A stretch of 64,000 bases of DNA, taken from positions 1-64,000 of the forward strand of contig NZ_JAJSLW010000020.1 of the NCBI RefSeq assembly GCF_021729145.1, in the 5' to 3' direction. Below the pieces are notes generated by a model. That model was not told the origin of the DNA. It worked only from the letters and a program-made list of their open reading frames with translations, and searched no databases. The translations under genes were made by a program, and so were the position numbers. The first letter of the stretch is position 1. The number at the start of each line of letters is the position of its first letter. This document shows positions 18,255 through 27,431 of the stretch, piece after piece. Source of the stretch: Membranihabitans maritimus (GTDB lineage: Bacteria; Bacteroidota; Bacteroidia; Chitinophagales; Saprospiraceae).

Positions 18255-21200
18255 ATGAAAATAGCAAAGATTCTCGTTTTGACCACTTATTTAATGATAG
18301 GTGGAGGGGTGCTTTTTGCCCAAAATCCGGTAGAAAGAATTACCGATTATTATAAGAATAATAACAGAGATTCTGCTCTTTTGTTAATTGAGGAATACGA
18401 GCCTGAATATGAGTCCCATAAACAATGGGACAGTTTAGTGGCTGTTAAACGGTTAAAAGCGGTTATATATTCGACCATAAAACCATTGCCCGAAGCCCTG
18501 GAGGCTTTTACTACCGCAGAAGAACTGGCAGAGAAGCATTTGCAACCTACGGATCGGGAATATATTATGGTAAAATTGAATAAAGGGGATTGTTTTAGCC
18601 GCATGAGCCGATATGATGAAGCTATAAAATATTTTGAGGATGTAGTTGAATTAGCTACCAAAACCCGTGATACTACCGGGATTAAAATAAGGGCGTTGGA
18701 TCTTCAGTCATGGGTGTTGTTGGATCAACGGAAATTTCAGGAAGCCCTTGAATTGGCAAAACAGGTAAAAAAAGAGATTCTGGCAAAAAATCCTCCAGAT
18801 ACAGCATTGTTGATAGGAAATTTTGGGACGCTGGGGAATATATATTCATATCTTTCAGTATCAGATAGCGCATTGTATTATAAAGAGAAGTGGCTGGAAT
18901 GTGTTAAATACTTTTACCCTCCTGACCACAGTAATTTGGGGTTTGCTTATACAGGCATGTCTGATTATTTTTTTGATTTGAAAGAGATGGACCAGGCATT
19001 AAAGTATTTAAACCGGGCGGAGGATGTGTTTTATCAAAACTATTTAAAATATGGGAATACTCGTTATCTGTCTGTTGCTATAGCTAATAAAGGGATGGTT
19101 TATTATGAACTGGGAGAGTACCAACTGGCCACCGAGTACTATGAAAAGGCCATTAGCCTATTGGAGAATGAATATGGTAGATACAACCGGTTTATGATGG
19201 AATTCTATCTTATTTTGTCCGATATTAAAATGCAAACAGGACAGCTTAATAGTGCGAAAATTTGGTTAGAAAGAGTTGATTCGGTTTTACTAATGAATCC
19301 CGGATTGGAGAATGAAATGATTATGTATACTGAGACGTATGACCTTCGTTATTACTTGTTGACAGGACAAATGGATAAAAGTCAGATCCTTTCAAATGCG
19401 CTATACGATTATTACAAATCTCGAGGCCTGTTGTATTCACATGAGGGATTGAATATAACCGTTAGATTAGCCCAGTTACACAGAAGGAATAAAGATTTTG
19501 AAAAGGCCTTAAGCTGGTTAAGGCAAAATTTGGTTATTAATGATTCCATTTTTACTACCTCCACTTCTTCCGCTATTGAGACCTTGAACGATATAATGGA
19601 AATTCAAATGACGTTGGGTAACTTTGATAATGTAGAAGAACTTGGAAAGGAAATATTGCGTCGACGAAATAATGGAAATAACGAATTGAACATTCGATTT
19701 TGTCTTCCATCCTATGATCTTTTGATTTTTGCCAATAACTGGGCACATTATCTCAGACAGGGAGTCATAGATAATAGGTTCTCAAAGGATCGATATGTCC
19801 GGTTTATACATGATTTTGAATCTTATTACAATCAACATCTGTCCATTATACGAAGTAATTCTACGATAAGTAATAATGCAGAAATTATCAAAGAAATTTA
19901 TCAACCGGGGATAGAACTATTTTCGGAAGAAGATCCTGAGCAAGCAATAATTTATTCCGAAAAAATTAAATCATTTCTTACCCGGATCATTTTGCAGAGC
20001 CAATTAATACAAGCAGATAGTAAAGCAAAGGATTTACAGACAAAAGTAAACGAACTTATTGCCCGGTCAATTGAGGATAATTCTCAATCTGTATTTGTCG
20101 AAGCAGGCCGGGTTCTTGAAGAGTTTAATAGTTACAAGGATTCACTGTATAGATCCAACCGAATACTATACAATAAGACCTATGGTTTTCCGGATATTGA
20201 AATAGAAGATATATTGAATACACTGGAAAAAGGAGAGATGTTATTAGAGTATACCGCTTTGGATTCTGTGATGTATATTATGGGGATGAGTAGGAATTTC
20301 AGTGTTGTTAATAAGATTGATTTAGTAGACGTGGATTCATTATTATATGCGTGTAAAAATGGTTTGAATCGAGAGGCCTTACAGCAATTATATCTGCTTT
20401 TGATTCCAGAAAAAGTCCGACATTATACTTCGTTTTTTATTGTACCTGATTGGAAGTTATTCCATTTTAATTTTGAACAACTGGTAGATGAAACGGAGCA
20501 ATATCTTCTGGCTACAAAGAATTTTCGGTATGCGTATTCTTCTGCCGTTTATAATTATCAATCGCAATTGGCAGAACAGAAAAATAATACAAGAAACATA
20601 ATTGCTTTAACACCGGGATTTACCGAAGATCTAAAGGATACGTATTTACAATCCCTTCCTGGTGGCAATGTTGATTCCGCCTGGTTATATTTTCTTCAGC
20701 AACCTTTTTTGTTGAAATTGGCAGAGAGTCTAAATAGAATAAACGAATCACAAAGTTTAACTACTTCCAATGCCCATGAACTATCCTTTAAGTCCCATAC
20801 CGGAGGATTTAAGATCATCCACCTCGGGACCCATGGAATTATTGACGATCATTCACCCCTTTTTTCCAAATTGATTTTTGCCAAAGATTCTTTGGAGGAT
20901 GGTTATCTACATACCTACGAAATATTTGGTCAGAACCTGGATGCTAATTTGGCTGTATTATCTGCATGTGAAACGGGAATAGGTGATTATACCTCCGGTG
21001 AAGGGGTGGTTTCACTGGCGCATGCGTTTACACATGCCGGTTGTCCTTCTGTATTGATGTCACTTTGGAAAATTGATGAGCAAAGTTCTGCTGAGATCAT
21101 AGATAAGTTCTATTCGTATTTGATACAAGGAGAGTCAAAGTCGAGCGCTTTAAGAAAAGCTAAACTGGACTTCCTGGCAGCATCACCCAATGAAATGAAA

Positions 21201-21359
21201 GCACCGTATTATTGGGCGGGATTAGTAATTATGGGTGATGATTCGCCTATACAATTTGCCAGTAGAAATCAGTGGATTTGGTGGTGCATAGGAGCTTGTG
21301 TGGTTTTATTAATAGTCTTTTTTAGAAAGTTTATCATTTCAAATGCTTCTAAAACTTAA
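18255..21359 (+). CDS. Exported TPR-CHAT caspase-like protease
   Basis: 1034 aa from the ATG at 18255, chosen because it lies 1 bp after the preceding stop and gives a signal peptide (MKIAKILVLTTYLMIGG...FAQ). An upstream ATG at 18207 would bury that signal. TPR repeats run from about 70 to 470, followed by helices and then the CHAT domain at about 760-1000. The catalytic pair is intact: H860 in HLGTHG and C905 in LSACETG. GEGVVSLAHAFTHAGCPSVLMSLW and the closing YYWAGLVIMGD are classic CHAT features. A final span (about 1008-1025) anchors the C-terminus. The peptidase would therefore face the periplasm. Substrate unknown; the upstream anti-sigma-like protein is a candidate by position only. 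Confidence 0.88.
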   Translation: MKIAKILVLTTYLMIGGGVLFAQNPVERITDYYKNNNRDSALLLIEEYEPEYESHKQWDSLVAVKRLKAVIYSTIKPLPEALEAFTTAEELAEKHLQPTDREYIMVKLNKGDCFSRMSRYDEAIKYFEDVVELATKTRDTTGIKIRALDLQSWVLLDQRKFQEALELAKQVKKEILAKNPPDTALLIGNFGTLGNIYSYLSVSDSALYYKEKWLECVKYFYPPDHSNLGFAYTGMSDYFFDLKEMDQALKYLNRAEDVFYQNYLKYGNTRYLSVAIANKGMVYYELGEYQLATEYYEKAISLLENEYGRYNRFMMEFYLILSDIKMQTGQLNSAKIWLERVDSVLLMNPGLENEMIMYTETYDLRYYLLTGQMDKSQILSNALYDYYKSRGLLYSHEGLNITVRLAQLHRRNKDFEKALSWLRQNLVINDSIFTTSTSSAIETLNDIMEIQMTLGNFDNVEELGKEILRRRNNGNNELNIRFCLPSYDLLIFANNWAHYLRQGVIDNRFSKDRYVRFIHDFESYYNQHLSIIRSNSTISNNAEIIKEIYQPGIELFSEEDPEQAIIYSEKIKSFLTRIILQSQLIQADSKAKDLQTKVNELIARSIEDNSQSVFVEAGRVLEEFNSYKDSLYRSNRILYNKTYGFPDIEIEDILNTLEKGEMLLEYTALDSVMYIMGMSRNFSVVNKIDLVDVDSLLYACKNGLNREALQQLYLLLIPEKVRHYTSFFIVPDWKLFHFNFEQLVDETEQYLLATKNFRYAYSSAVYNYQSQLAEQKNNTRNIIALTPGFTEDLKDTYLQSLPGGNVDSAWLYFLQQPFLLKLAESLNRINESQSLTTSNAHELSFKSHTGGFKIIHLGTHGIIDDHSPLFSKLIFAKDSLEDGYLHTYEIFGQNLDANLAVLSACETGIGDYTSGEGVVSLAHAFTHAGCPSVLMSLWKIDEQSSAEIIDKFYSYLIQGESKSSALRKAKLDFLAASPNEMKAPYYWAGLVIMGDDSPIQFASRNQWIWWCIGACVVLLIVFFRKFIISNASKT

Positions 21360-21487
21360 CTGCATTTCATATAAAAGATCCACAAATATAATCTGACTTT
21401 TTTAGCCCGAAATTGAATACAAATAAAAAAATATGGCCCCATTGGGATGCCCTTCCCAAGGAATCCATTGGAATGGCATAAGACTAA

Positions 21488-21549
21488 AAGAGCGAACAAA
21501 ATTAAGGTTCTTGTCAGGTCGCAAAGGACTCCTCGGAGAGTCCGCTCTT
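21488..21549. repeat. Structured, possibly dispersed noncoding element
   Basis: In the gap 21360-21645 a 62-nt element has an outer stem (AAGAGCG 21488-21494 with CGCTCTT 21543-21549) and an inner stem (GGACTC 21526-21531 with GAGTCC 21538-21543) that share one base. A further imperfect palindromic stretch, ATTGGGATGCCCTTCCCAAG, lies at about 21438-21457. The style matches GC-rich interspersed repeats of Bacteroidota. Copy number outside this window cannot be seen, and no terminator T-run is attached. Confidence 0.35.
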
Positions 21550-21645
21550 GATAATTTAAGGAAAAACCGTCAGGTAAGTCCCGTCACATAGTGATCCCTT
21601 TTGGGGCATTAACTGCGGGATAAAGAGAAGCGTGGTGTGTTTTTG

Positions 21646-22632
21646 TTAGATAGAATTATTCACTACTAGATCCATTTCTTCATATTTACCATCTAAAAAG
21701 CAATATATATTCTGTAATACTCTTTTTGCCATTCTATCGGTGCACTCATGCGTGTAACTGCCGATGTGTGGGGTAAGAACTACATTGTCAAGATTCCTGA
21801 AGTCTTTTTCAGGATGCATAGGTATATACGGCTCATTTTCATAAACATCTAATGCAGCTCCTCCCAGTTTGCCTTGATGGAGTACATTATATAGGGCGAT
21901 TTCATCTACAAGGCTGCCTCTTCCTGTATTGACGAGAAAACTATCAGTTTTCATTTTGGCCAATTTCTCATTATTAATAAAATGATGTGTGTGTTGATTG
22001 GCTGGTAAGTGAAGGGATAATATGTCAGCCTGTTTTGCTAGTTCATCGAAATCTGAAAATATCTGACTCGTTCCGTATGTTTCCTTTAATTCTTCTGCAT
22101 TTGAAAGATCCCTTTTAAGGCCGATTACCCGGACTCCAAAACCAAAGTGGAGAATCTTGCTGAGCTGTAAACCAATATTTCCGAGACCGATTATTCCCCA
22201 CGTCTTGCCTGATAAATCCATCCCAGGCGTTGAATTCCAAATTCCGGATTTCATCCGGGCAGTATATTTTCCTGATTTTCTCAACAATTCTGCTGCCATA
22301 AAAACTGTCAATTCGGCTACAGTGGTATCCAGGACTTCCGGAGTATTGGTTAATACAAGGTTATTTGATTTTATTTGATGTAAGTCAATTCCATCATAAC
22401 CTACACCAAATCTTGCTATCAACCCATTGTTAGGCATTGATTGGTACAGTGTGTCTATGTATTTTTCAACGCCAAGCACAGCAGCGACCGCCTGGGTAGA
22501 TTTTAATTTTGAAGAAAGGGATTTTTCGTCAGGAGGGACTCTTTTTATTTGTATTCGGTCTGCAGAATCAAAGATACTTTTTCCTTTATCATATATACTT
22601 TCTGAAATTAAGACTACGGGTTTTTCACTCAT
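21646..22632 (-). CDS. D-isomer-specific 2-hydroxyacid dehydrogenase
   Basis: 328 aa from the ATG at 22632, chosen because it forms a 4-bp ATGA overlap with the upstream transporter gene; a longer frame begins at 22689. The NAD-binding motif GLGNIG (WGIIGLGNIGLQLSKIL) and the catalytic set (Arg in NTGRGSLVDE, a following Glu in YENEP, His in LTPHIGSYTHE) are complete. It oxidises or reduces a 2-hydroxy/2-oxo acid with NAD(P)H; the exact substrate (phosphoglycerate, glyoxylate/hydroxypyruvate or other) cannot be set. Coupling to a BASS transporter suggests import of the acid it acts on. Confidence 0.88.
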   Translation of the reverse strand: MSEKPVVLISESIYDKGKSIFDSADRIQIKRVPPDEKSLSSKLKSTQAVAAVLGVEKYIDTLYQSMPNNGLIARFGVGYDGIDLHQIKSNNLVLTNTPEVLDTTVAELTVFMAAELLRKSGKYTARMKSGIWNSTPGMDLSGKTWGIIGLGNIGLQLSKILHFGFGVRVIGLKRDLSNAEELKETYGTSQIFSDFDELAKQADILSLHLPANQHTHHFINNEKLAKMKTDSFLVNTGRGSLVDEIALYNVLHQGKLGGAALDVYENEPYIPMHPEKDFRNLDNVVLTPHIGSYTHECTDRMAKRVLQNIYCFLDGKYEEMDLVVNNSI

Positions 22633-23999
22633 TCGACATCTTTGGATTTGGTATGATTTAATTGTGCTGTTGGGGTTTTTCCATGCCAATAATTCGCCAA
22701 TACCGATCCTGATATATTCATCCAGGTTCCGAATAGATTGGGCGGTAGAGCAGCGATATGACTTTTCAAAACATCCATGGCCAACCCAGTTGCCATTCCT
22801 CCGTTTTGCATCCCTACTTCGAATGCCACCGTTCGGCAGTCGGACTCATGAATTACCGAGGTATTTGTTTGGGAATATCCGAGTCTATATTTCAAGCGGC
22901 CTATCAGGCTACCAAATCCCCTGGCACCCCAATATCCCAAAATATACCCTATGGTATTGTGAAGAACCGCTGCGATAACCAGGATGCCTCCTACCTGGAT
23001 CAATACATCATGTGTTTGGGCAATAATAACAGCCAGGATGAGGCAAATACCTGCCATAGAAATTAATGGAAGGACTCGGTCCATCCAGTTGTTGTTTTTC
23101 CCCATGATTATATTGAGGATGATTTTGGCTAAAGCTACAAGTGCAATTAATATTAGTCCAAGGATGATTCCATTTCTAAGCGGTGATAACATGCCGAGAA
23201 AGTCTTCTGGAACAAAGTAAAAAACAAAAATAGCTATAATTGAAATGAAGATCATCATTGCAAGAGGACGAATCTTATTGACCCTTTTGTCCTGACTATA
23301 TAAAATGGAATTACATAATATACCGGCCATAACAGGAACTACAATAATATTCATTACCCCTATCGCCATGGCCAGAGTGTCAATGGGAATAAATTTTCCG
23401 GCAAAATAACTCATTAGTAAAGGGGTCATGATCGGGGCCACAAAAGTCGATACAATTGTCATGGTTACTGATAACGCCACATTAGCTTTTGCTATAAAAG
23501 CCATAAGGTTAGATGCCACACCCCCGGAAACAGAACCAATTAATACAATTCCCGCTGCCAAATCTCCTTCCAGTCCCAAACCTGTTGCTATAAAGTAGCC
23601 TACTACCGGCATAATCCCAAATTGTAACAGTACGCCTACAAGCACAGCCCATGGAGCTGCTAATATCTTTGAAAAATCGGATACGCTCAAAGTAGTACCC
23701 ATGCCAAACATTATTAGCTGAGTTAAAGGAACGATCAAAACAGATAGTTCAAAATTGCCCCACCGAATTAACCAGCCGGGATACAAAAGGGCAATTCCTA
23801 CACAACAAAGTACACTTGTAGTAAAAGTATAACTACGCAGTACCTTATGACTCAGTACATAAAACAATACGGCAATCATTAAAATCATAACCCCAGGTCG
23901 ATAAGGAATAGATGAAAAAACGGATGATAAAAGATATACTACTCCCAGCAGTCCAACTATTAAGGCGGATTTTGTTGAAATTAAAGAATGAATATTCAT
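22629..23999 (-). CDS. Bile acid:sodium symporter (BASS) family transporter
   Basis: 456 aa, about 12 membrane segments, longer than the usual 300-330 aa because of extra N-terminal spans (about 10-75) and a long insertion (about 330-390). BASS signatures are present: MFGMGTTLSVSDF, GSVSGGVASNLMAFIAKANVALS and FEVGMQNGGMATGLA. The family moves organic anions (bile acids, pyruvate, pantoate and related acids) with sodium. The coupled downstream 2-hydroxyacid dehydrogenase supports a 2-oxo or 2-hydroxy acid substrate, which remains an inference. Confidence 0.85.
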   Translation of the reverse strand: MNIHSLISTKSALIVGLLGVVYLLSSVFSSIPYRPGVMILMIAVLFYVLSHKVLRSYTFTTSVLCCVGIALLYPGWLIRWGNFELSVLIVPLTQLIMFGMGTTLSVSDFSKILAAPWAVLVGVLLQFGIMPVVGYFIATGLGLEGDLAAGIVLIGSVSGGVASNLMAFIAKANVALSVTMTIVSTFVAPIMTPLLMSYFAGKFIPIDTLAMAIGVMNIIVVPVMAGILCNSILYSQDKRVNKIRPLAMMIFISIIAIFVFYFVPEDFLGMLSPLRNGIILGLILIALVALAKIILNIIMGKNNNWMDRVLPLISMAGICLILAVIIAQTHDVLIQVGGILVIAAVLHNTIGYILGYWGARGFGSLIGRLKYRLGYSQTNTSVIHESDCRTVAFEVGMQNGGMATGLAMDVLKSHIAALPPNLFGTWMNISGSVLANYWHGKTPTAQLNHTKSKDVE

Positions 24000-24466
24000 T
24001 TTATTTTGGAATTACATTGCAAACATACTAAAAAATAAAAAACTTAATTATAACAGGTGTCGATCTTAAATTTTTGTTTCTTCGGATACGATGGTATACC
24101 TGGGAATGCGAGATTCTATTTTCTAGTCAGGGAATTCATTAGCATAAATTCTGATGAATGACTGGAAATAAGCGGTAAGTAAAGAATCGGAATAAAATTG
24201 GAGGTTGGGTTGGCAATTTGATTCCTGGTAATCGACTGGAATATACTCGCAACCGGAAGACCCAAATAAGAGGTGAATGGTAAACAGTGAAAAGGATTTA
24301 GTTCTTGGCTCGTTTTTTCATGACAGGTTCATGTATATTGTCGACATTTTCAATGATCATTAAAGATAAGTTCCTGAATATAGGCAAGTTTAGGTAAGGA
24401 AATGTACTGCTTTTGTGTACATTGTGTCGGAATTTTATTTTAGAATATAATGTATTGTCATATATA
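24000..24466. other. Divergent intergenic region between the BASS and NCS1 genes
   Basis: No gene supported in 467 bp. On the minus strand a TATGTTTG -7 box (24020-24027) lies about 20 bp before the BASS start. Near the NCS1 side a small inverted repeat GTAC...GTAC occurs near 24403-24419. Frames here lack protein-like composition. Confidence 0.4.
24020..24027 (-). promoter_or_regulatory. Candidate -7 box for the BASS/dehydrogenase operon
   Basis: TATGTTTG on the minus strand exactly matches TAnnTTTG and is 21 bp upstream of the BASS start codon. No clear TTG -33 element was found at 17-23 nt, so the call rests on one box. Confidence 0.35.
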
Positions 24467-25864
24467 ATGTTAGGTAAATTCAAGAAAAGGCTGAATACGG
24501 TAGTGGAGTTTGAGCAGGTCCCCGTACCTGAGAAGAACCAAAAGAGTTGGTGGAGTTTTTTGGGAATGTACGCAGGTGAGCACACAGCGGGTACAGAATT
24601 TGTAATAGGGCCCTTATTTGTTGCTCATGGGGTAGCTGCCATGGACTTGATAATTGGCCTGGTAGTAGGTAATTTGTTAGCCGTTTTGAGTTGGGCATTT
24701 ATTTGCGCTCCTATCGCTGTGAAGGAAAGAATAACTCTATATTATAAAATGCAGAAAATCTGTGGAAGTCGTCTAACTACAATATATAATCTGGTCAATG
24801 CACTGATGTTTTGTTTTTTGGCAGGCTCTATGATCGCTGTTTCAGCTACAGCTGTGGGTATCCCTTTTAATTTGCCTATGCCTACCTTAGAAGATTGGTT
24901 GCCAACAAGTTTTATGTGGGTTGTCATTGTAGTGGTTATTGGAATGATTACGACTGTTATTGCTATGTTAGGATATAACCAGGTATCCAGGTTCGCCAAT
25001 ATCGCTGCACCCTGGATGATATTAATATTTATAAGTGCTGCCATCGCTGTTTTGCCAGAAGTGGGGGTAAATAGTGCGTCGGACTTTTGGGGCGTAGCCC
25101 AGGAAAGGATTTGGACGGGAATTCCCCTGGAAGGACAATCCAAATTTACGGTATGGCATGTAATTTTCTTTGCCTGGTTCTGTAATATGGCTATGCATAT
25201 CGGAATGGCAGATATGTCTATTTTACGGTATGCCCGCAGTTGGAAAGCGGGTTTTACTTCTGCCGCGGGGATGTATGTAGGCCATTATATTGCCTGGCTG
25301 GCCTCGGGTATTTTATATGCTGTGTTTTTATATAAAAGCCAGAATAGCCTTGAATTTGCACCCGGTCCTGTTGCGTTTTATGCAGCGGGTGTGGCTGGAG
25401 CCATATGTGTGATGGTTGCTGGGTGGACTACAGCTAATCCTACTATTTATCGTGCTGGTCTGGCAGTACAATCAATTTTGCCACATTTCAAGACGTGGAA
25501 AATTACTTTTATTGTCGGGGCTGTAACTACTTTGGCTGCGTGCTTTCCTGCATTGGTGATGAAGTTGCTGGAATTTGTGGCTTTGTATGGACTTATACTG
25601 ATGCCGATGGGAGCGGTTATTTTTATTGATTTTCATCTATTCCCAAAATTCAATCTCAAGGAAGATTATGCAAAGCTTTCTGGCATACGTTTTAATTGGG
25701 CTGCAGGATTGACATGGGTATTGACATTAATATGCTGTTGGTTAATGAGTAAATTTCTTGGATTAGAAATATTCTTTCTGGGGCTTCCGGGGTGGTTTAT
25801 AGCAGCAATTTTGTATGTTTTACTCGGAAAATATTACCAATCACAAAAAATTGCTACAGTATGA
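24467..25864 (+). CDS. NCS1-family nucleobase/hydantoin-type permease
   Basis: 465 aa from the ATG at 24467 (MLGKFKKRLNTVVEF). An in-frame upstream ATG at 24413 adds 18 poorly hydrophobic residues and is disfavoured. About 12 spans are visible. Family features: WSFLGMYAGEHTAGTEFVIGPLFVAHG in TM1, the NQVSRFANIAAPWM segment, and GWTTANPTIYRAGLAVQ in the later core helix. Members carry purines, cytosine, uracil, allantoin or hydantoins with protons or sodium. An arginase-family hydrolase gene lies convergent just downstream, suggesting nitrogen salvage; the substrate is not determined. Confidence 0.85.
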   Translation: MLGKFKKRLNTVVEFEQVPVPEKNQKSWWSFLGMYAGEHTAGTEFVIGPLFVAHGVAAMDLIIGLVVGNLLAVLSWAFICAPIAVKERITLYYKMQKICGSRLTTIYNLVNALMFCFLAGSMIAVSATAVGIPFNLPMPTLEDWLPTSFMWVVIVVVIGMITTVIAMLGYNQVSRFANIAAPWMILIFISAAIAVLPEVGVNSASDFWGVAQERIWTGIPLEGQSKFTVWHVIFFAWFCNMAMHIGMADMSILRYARSWKAGFTSAAGMYVGHYIAWLASGILYAVFLYKSQNSLEFAPGPVAFYAAGVAGAICVMVAGWTTANPTIYRAGLAVQSILPHFKTWKITFIVGAVTTLAACFPALVMKLLEFVALYGLILMPMGAVIFIDFHLFPKFNLKEDYAKLSGIRFNWAAGLTWVLTLICCWLMSKFLGLEIFFLGLPGWFIAAILYVLLGKYYQSQKIATV

Positions 25865-26040
25865 AATCCGGAAGTTTGAACATAATAATGTGGATAATTG
25901 CTTTTATTGGATTGGGTTTGACCATTATTCCTTCCTTTTTGCTTTTTTCCGGCGGAATTGATTCATCTGCCTGTAAAACGTTGATGGCAGTAGGAATGGT
26001 AGTTTGGTTTGCAGCTCGAATCTCTGTGAAAAACCAATAG
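25861..26040 (+). CDS. Small two-span membrane protein coupled to the NCS1 permease
   Basis: 59 aa: MKSGSLNIIMWIIAFIGLG, a second span near 37-52 and a basic tail (ARISVKNQ). Its ATG overlaps the permease stop by 4 bp (ATGA), so translation is coupled. It has two hydrophobic segments and no known domain. The arrangement suggests a small accessory subunit of the transporter, by position only. Confidence 0.65.
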   Translation: MKSGSLNIIMWIIAFIGLGLTIIPSFLLFSGGIDSSACKTLMAVGMVVWFAARISVKNQ

Positions 26041-26085
26041 ATTCAAATGATTGGTATTATGTTATCAGGTCATTTTGTAGTGGAT

Positions 26086-27147
26086 TTATAGTTTTTCTGT
26101 AGAGGTTGAATTACCTTCTAATAGCACACATCCAAGTTTGTACGCGATTCTGGCACCTATACTTCCATCGAATTCATGTGGAATGCCAGCTACTTCACAC
26201 AAGTCTGCTCCAATAACAGATCTTCCACTTTGATGGATTTTTTCGATCAAATATACAGCCTCGTTAAAAGAAAGTCCTCCGGGTACAGGGGTTCCAGTAT
26301 TTGGACAATTAACCGGACTAAGCCCATCTATGTCAAAGCTGATGTATACTTTATCGGGAAGTTTTTCAATGAGAAATTTACATATTCTGTCCCAATTTTC
26401 ACCTTTAAACTTAGCCAGAGAAATTTTTTGGTCAAAATAAGTGTGAATTTTGTCCGGTTGTGATTGTGAAAAATCCCTTTCTTCCTGGCAGAGATCCCGG
26501 ATCCCAACCTGGACAAGTTTTGAAACTTCAGGAATTTCAGTTATTACATTGTACATAATGGAAGCGTGGGAATATTTTAATCCCTCATACGATTTTCTCA
26601 GGTCGCAATGTGCGTCAATTTGAAGAATTCCAAAATTGGAATGAAATCCGCTTAGTGCTTTTAAATATCCCAAAGGAGTACTGTGTTCTCCACCAATTAA
26701 AAGAACTTTTTTATCTTTTTGCAGTAATTTTTGAGTCTTTTTATAGACCCATTGCTGAAGCATTTCGGATTCTTTATTAATTACTTTTCTAATTTTTAAA
26801 AGATCGGAATGTTCTTCAATTCTTTGTCCTGCCTCCAAGGCTGAAATATACTTTTTAGCTTTTTTTCTAAGGGCATTATTTTTCGTTATAATAGTTTTAT
26901 TACTTTTCTCATAGTAAATTCCTTTATGCCATGCATTTGGAAAATTAATATCGAGTAAGTCCAATTGGTAAGACGCATTGAGAATATTTTCTGGACCGGA
27001 GCTGGTGCCATCTGAATATGAAGTGGTAACGTCCCATGGAACGGGAAACATGATTAATTCTGAGTCTTTTTTAGAGAATGGTAAACCTATAAAATTATTG
27101 TTTTTTAAACCTGGGCCATTGGGGTCGTAGTTTTTATATTTTTTCAT
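26086..27147 (-). CDS. Arginase-family (agmatinase/formimidoylglutamase-like) ureohydrolase
   Basis: 353 aa. Mn-binding motifs of the ureohydrolase fold are visible: GGEHS (152-156), IDAHCDLR (D178, H180, D182) and SFDIDGLSP (DxD). The usual SxDxDxxDP is altered to end in SP. The loop CPNTGTPVPGGLSFNEA is typical of agmatinase-type members. It probably hydrolyses a guanidino compound to urea plus an amine, in the cytoplasm; agmatine, arginine or another guanidine cannot be separated here. It is convergent with the NCS1 unit. Confidence 0.85.
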   Translation of the reverse strand: MKKYKNYDPNGPGLKNNNFIGLPFSKKDSELIMFPVPWDVTTSYSDGTSSGPENILNASYQLDLLDINFPNAWHKGIYYEKSNKTIITKNNALRKKAKKYISALEAGQRIEEHSDLLKIRKVINKESEMLQQWVYKKTQKLLQKDKKVLLIGGEHSTPLGYLKALSGFHSNFGILQIDAHCDLRKSYEGLKYSHASIMYNVITEIPEVSKLVQVGIRDLCQEERDFSQSQPDKIHTYFDQKISLAKFKGENWDRICKFLIEKLPDKVYISFDIDGLSPVNCPNTGTPVPGGLSFNEAVYLIEKIHQSGRSVIGADLCEVAGIPHEFDGSIGARIAYKLGCVLLEGNSTSTEKL

Positions 27148-27370
27148 ATAGCATCTTGATTTAGCAAAGTAGTTTGGATTCTAAAGATATAAAATCAATA
27201 AAGTAAATGACAATAAACCTATTTTATTGAAGATGAATCCGTAAGTTTTAGAGGAATAATTCCGCCGATTAATTGTAAATGGATGACGCCCCATTAATCG
27301 CACCAGGTTTAAGGGCCCCGGGTGATCCAAAACATCATGATTTAGTGAAAAAACAAAAAGTTTTACTTAG

Positions 27371-27405
27371 TTGTTATTAGAATTAGACATATAAAACTAT
27401 TTTTG
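27371..27405 (+). promoter_or_regulatory. Candidate promoter of the metal ABC importer operon
   Basis: TATTTTTG (27398-27405) matches the TAnnTTTG -7 box, with a TTG 24 nt upstream (27371-27373), about 27 bp before the start codon. No clear DtxR/MntR palindrome was found beside it. Confidence 0.4.
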
Positions 27406-27431
27406 TATTATTAGTATTAAAATTGAGGTGA

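Noticed and set aside
24298-24585. Minus-strand 95-codon frame before the NCS1 gene
   Set aside because: It overlaps the start of the permease and has no protein-like features.
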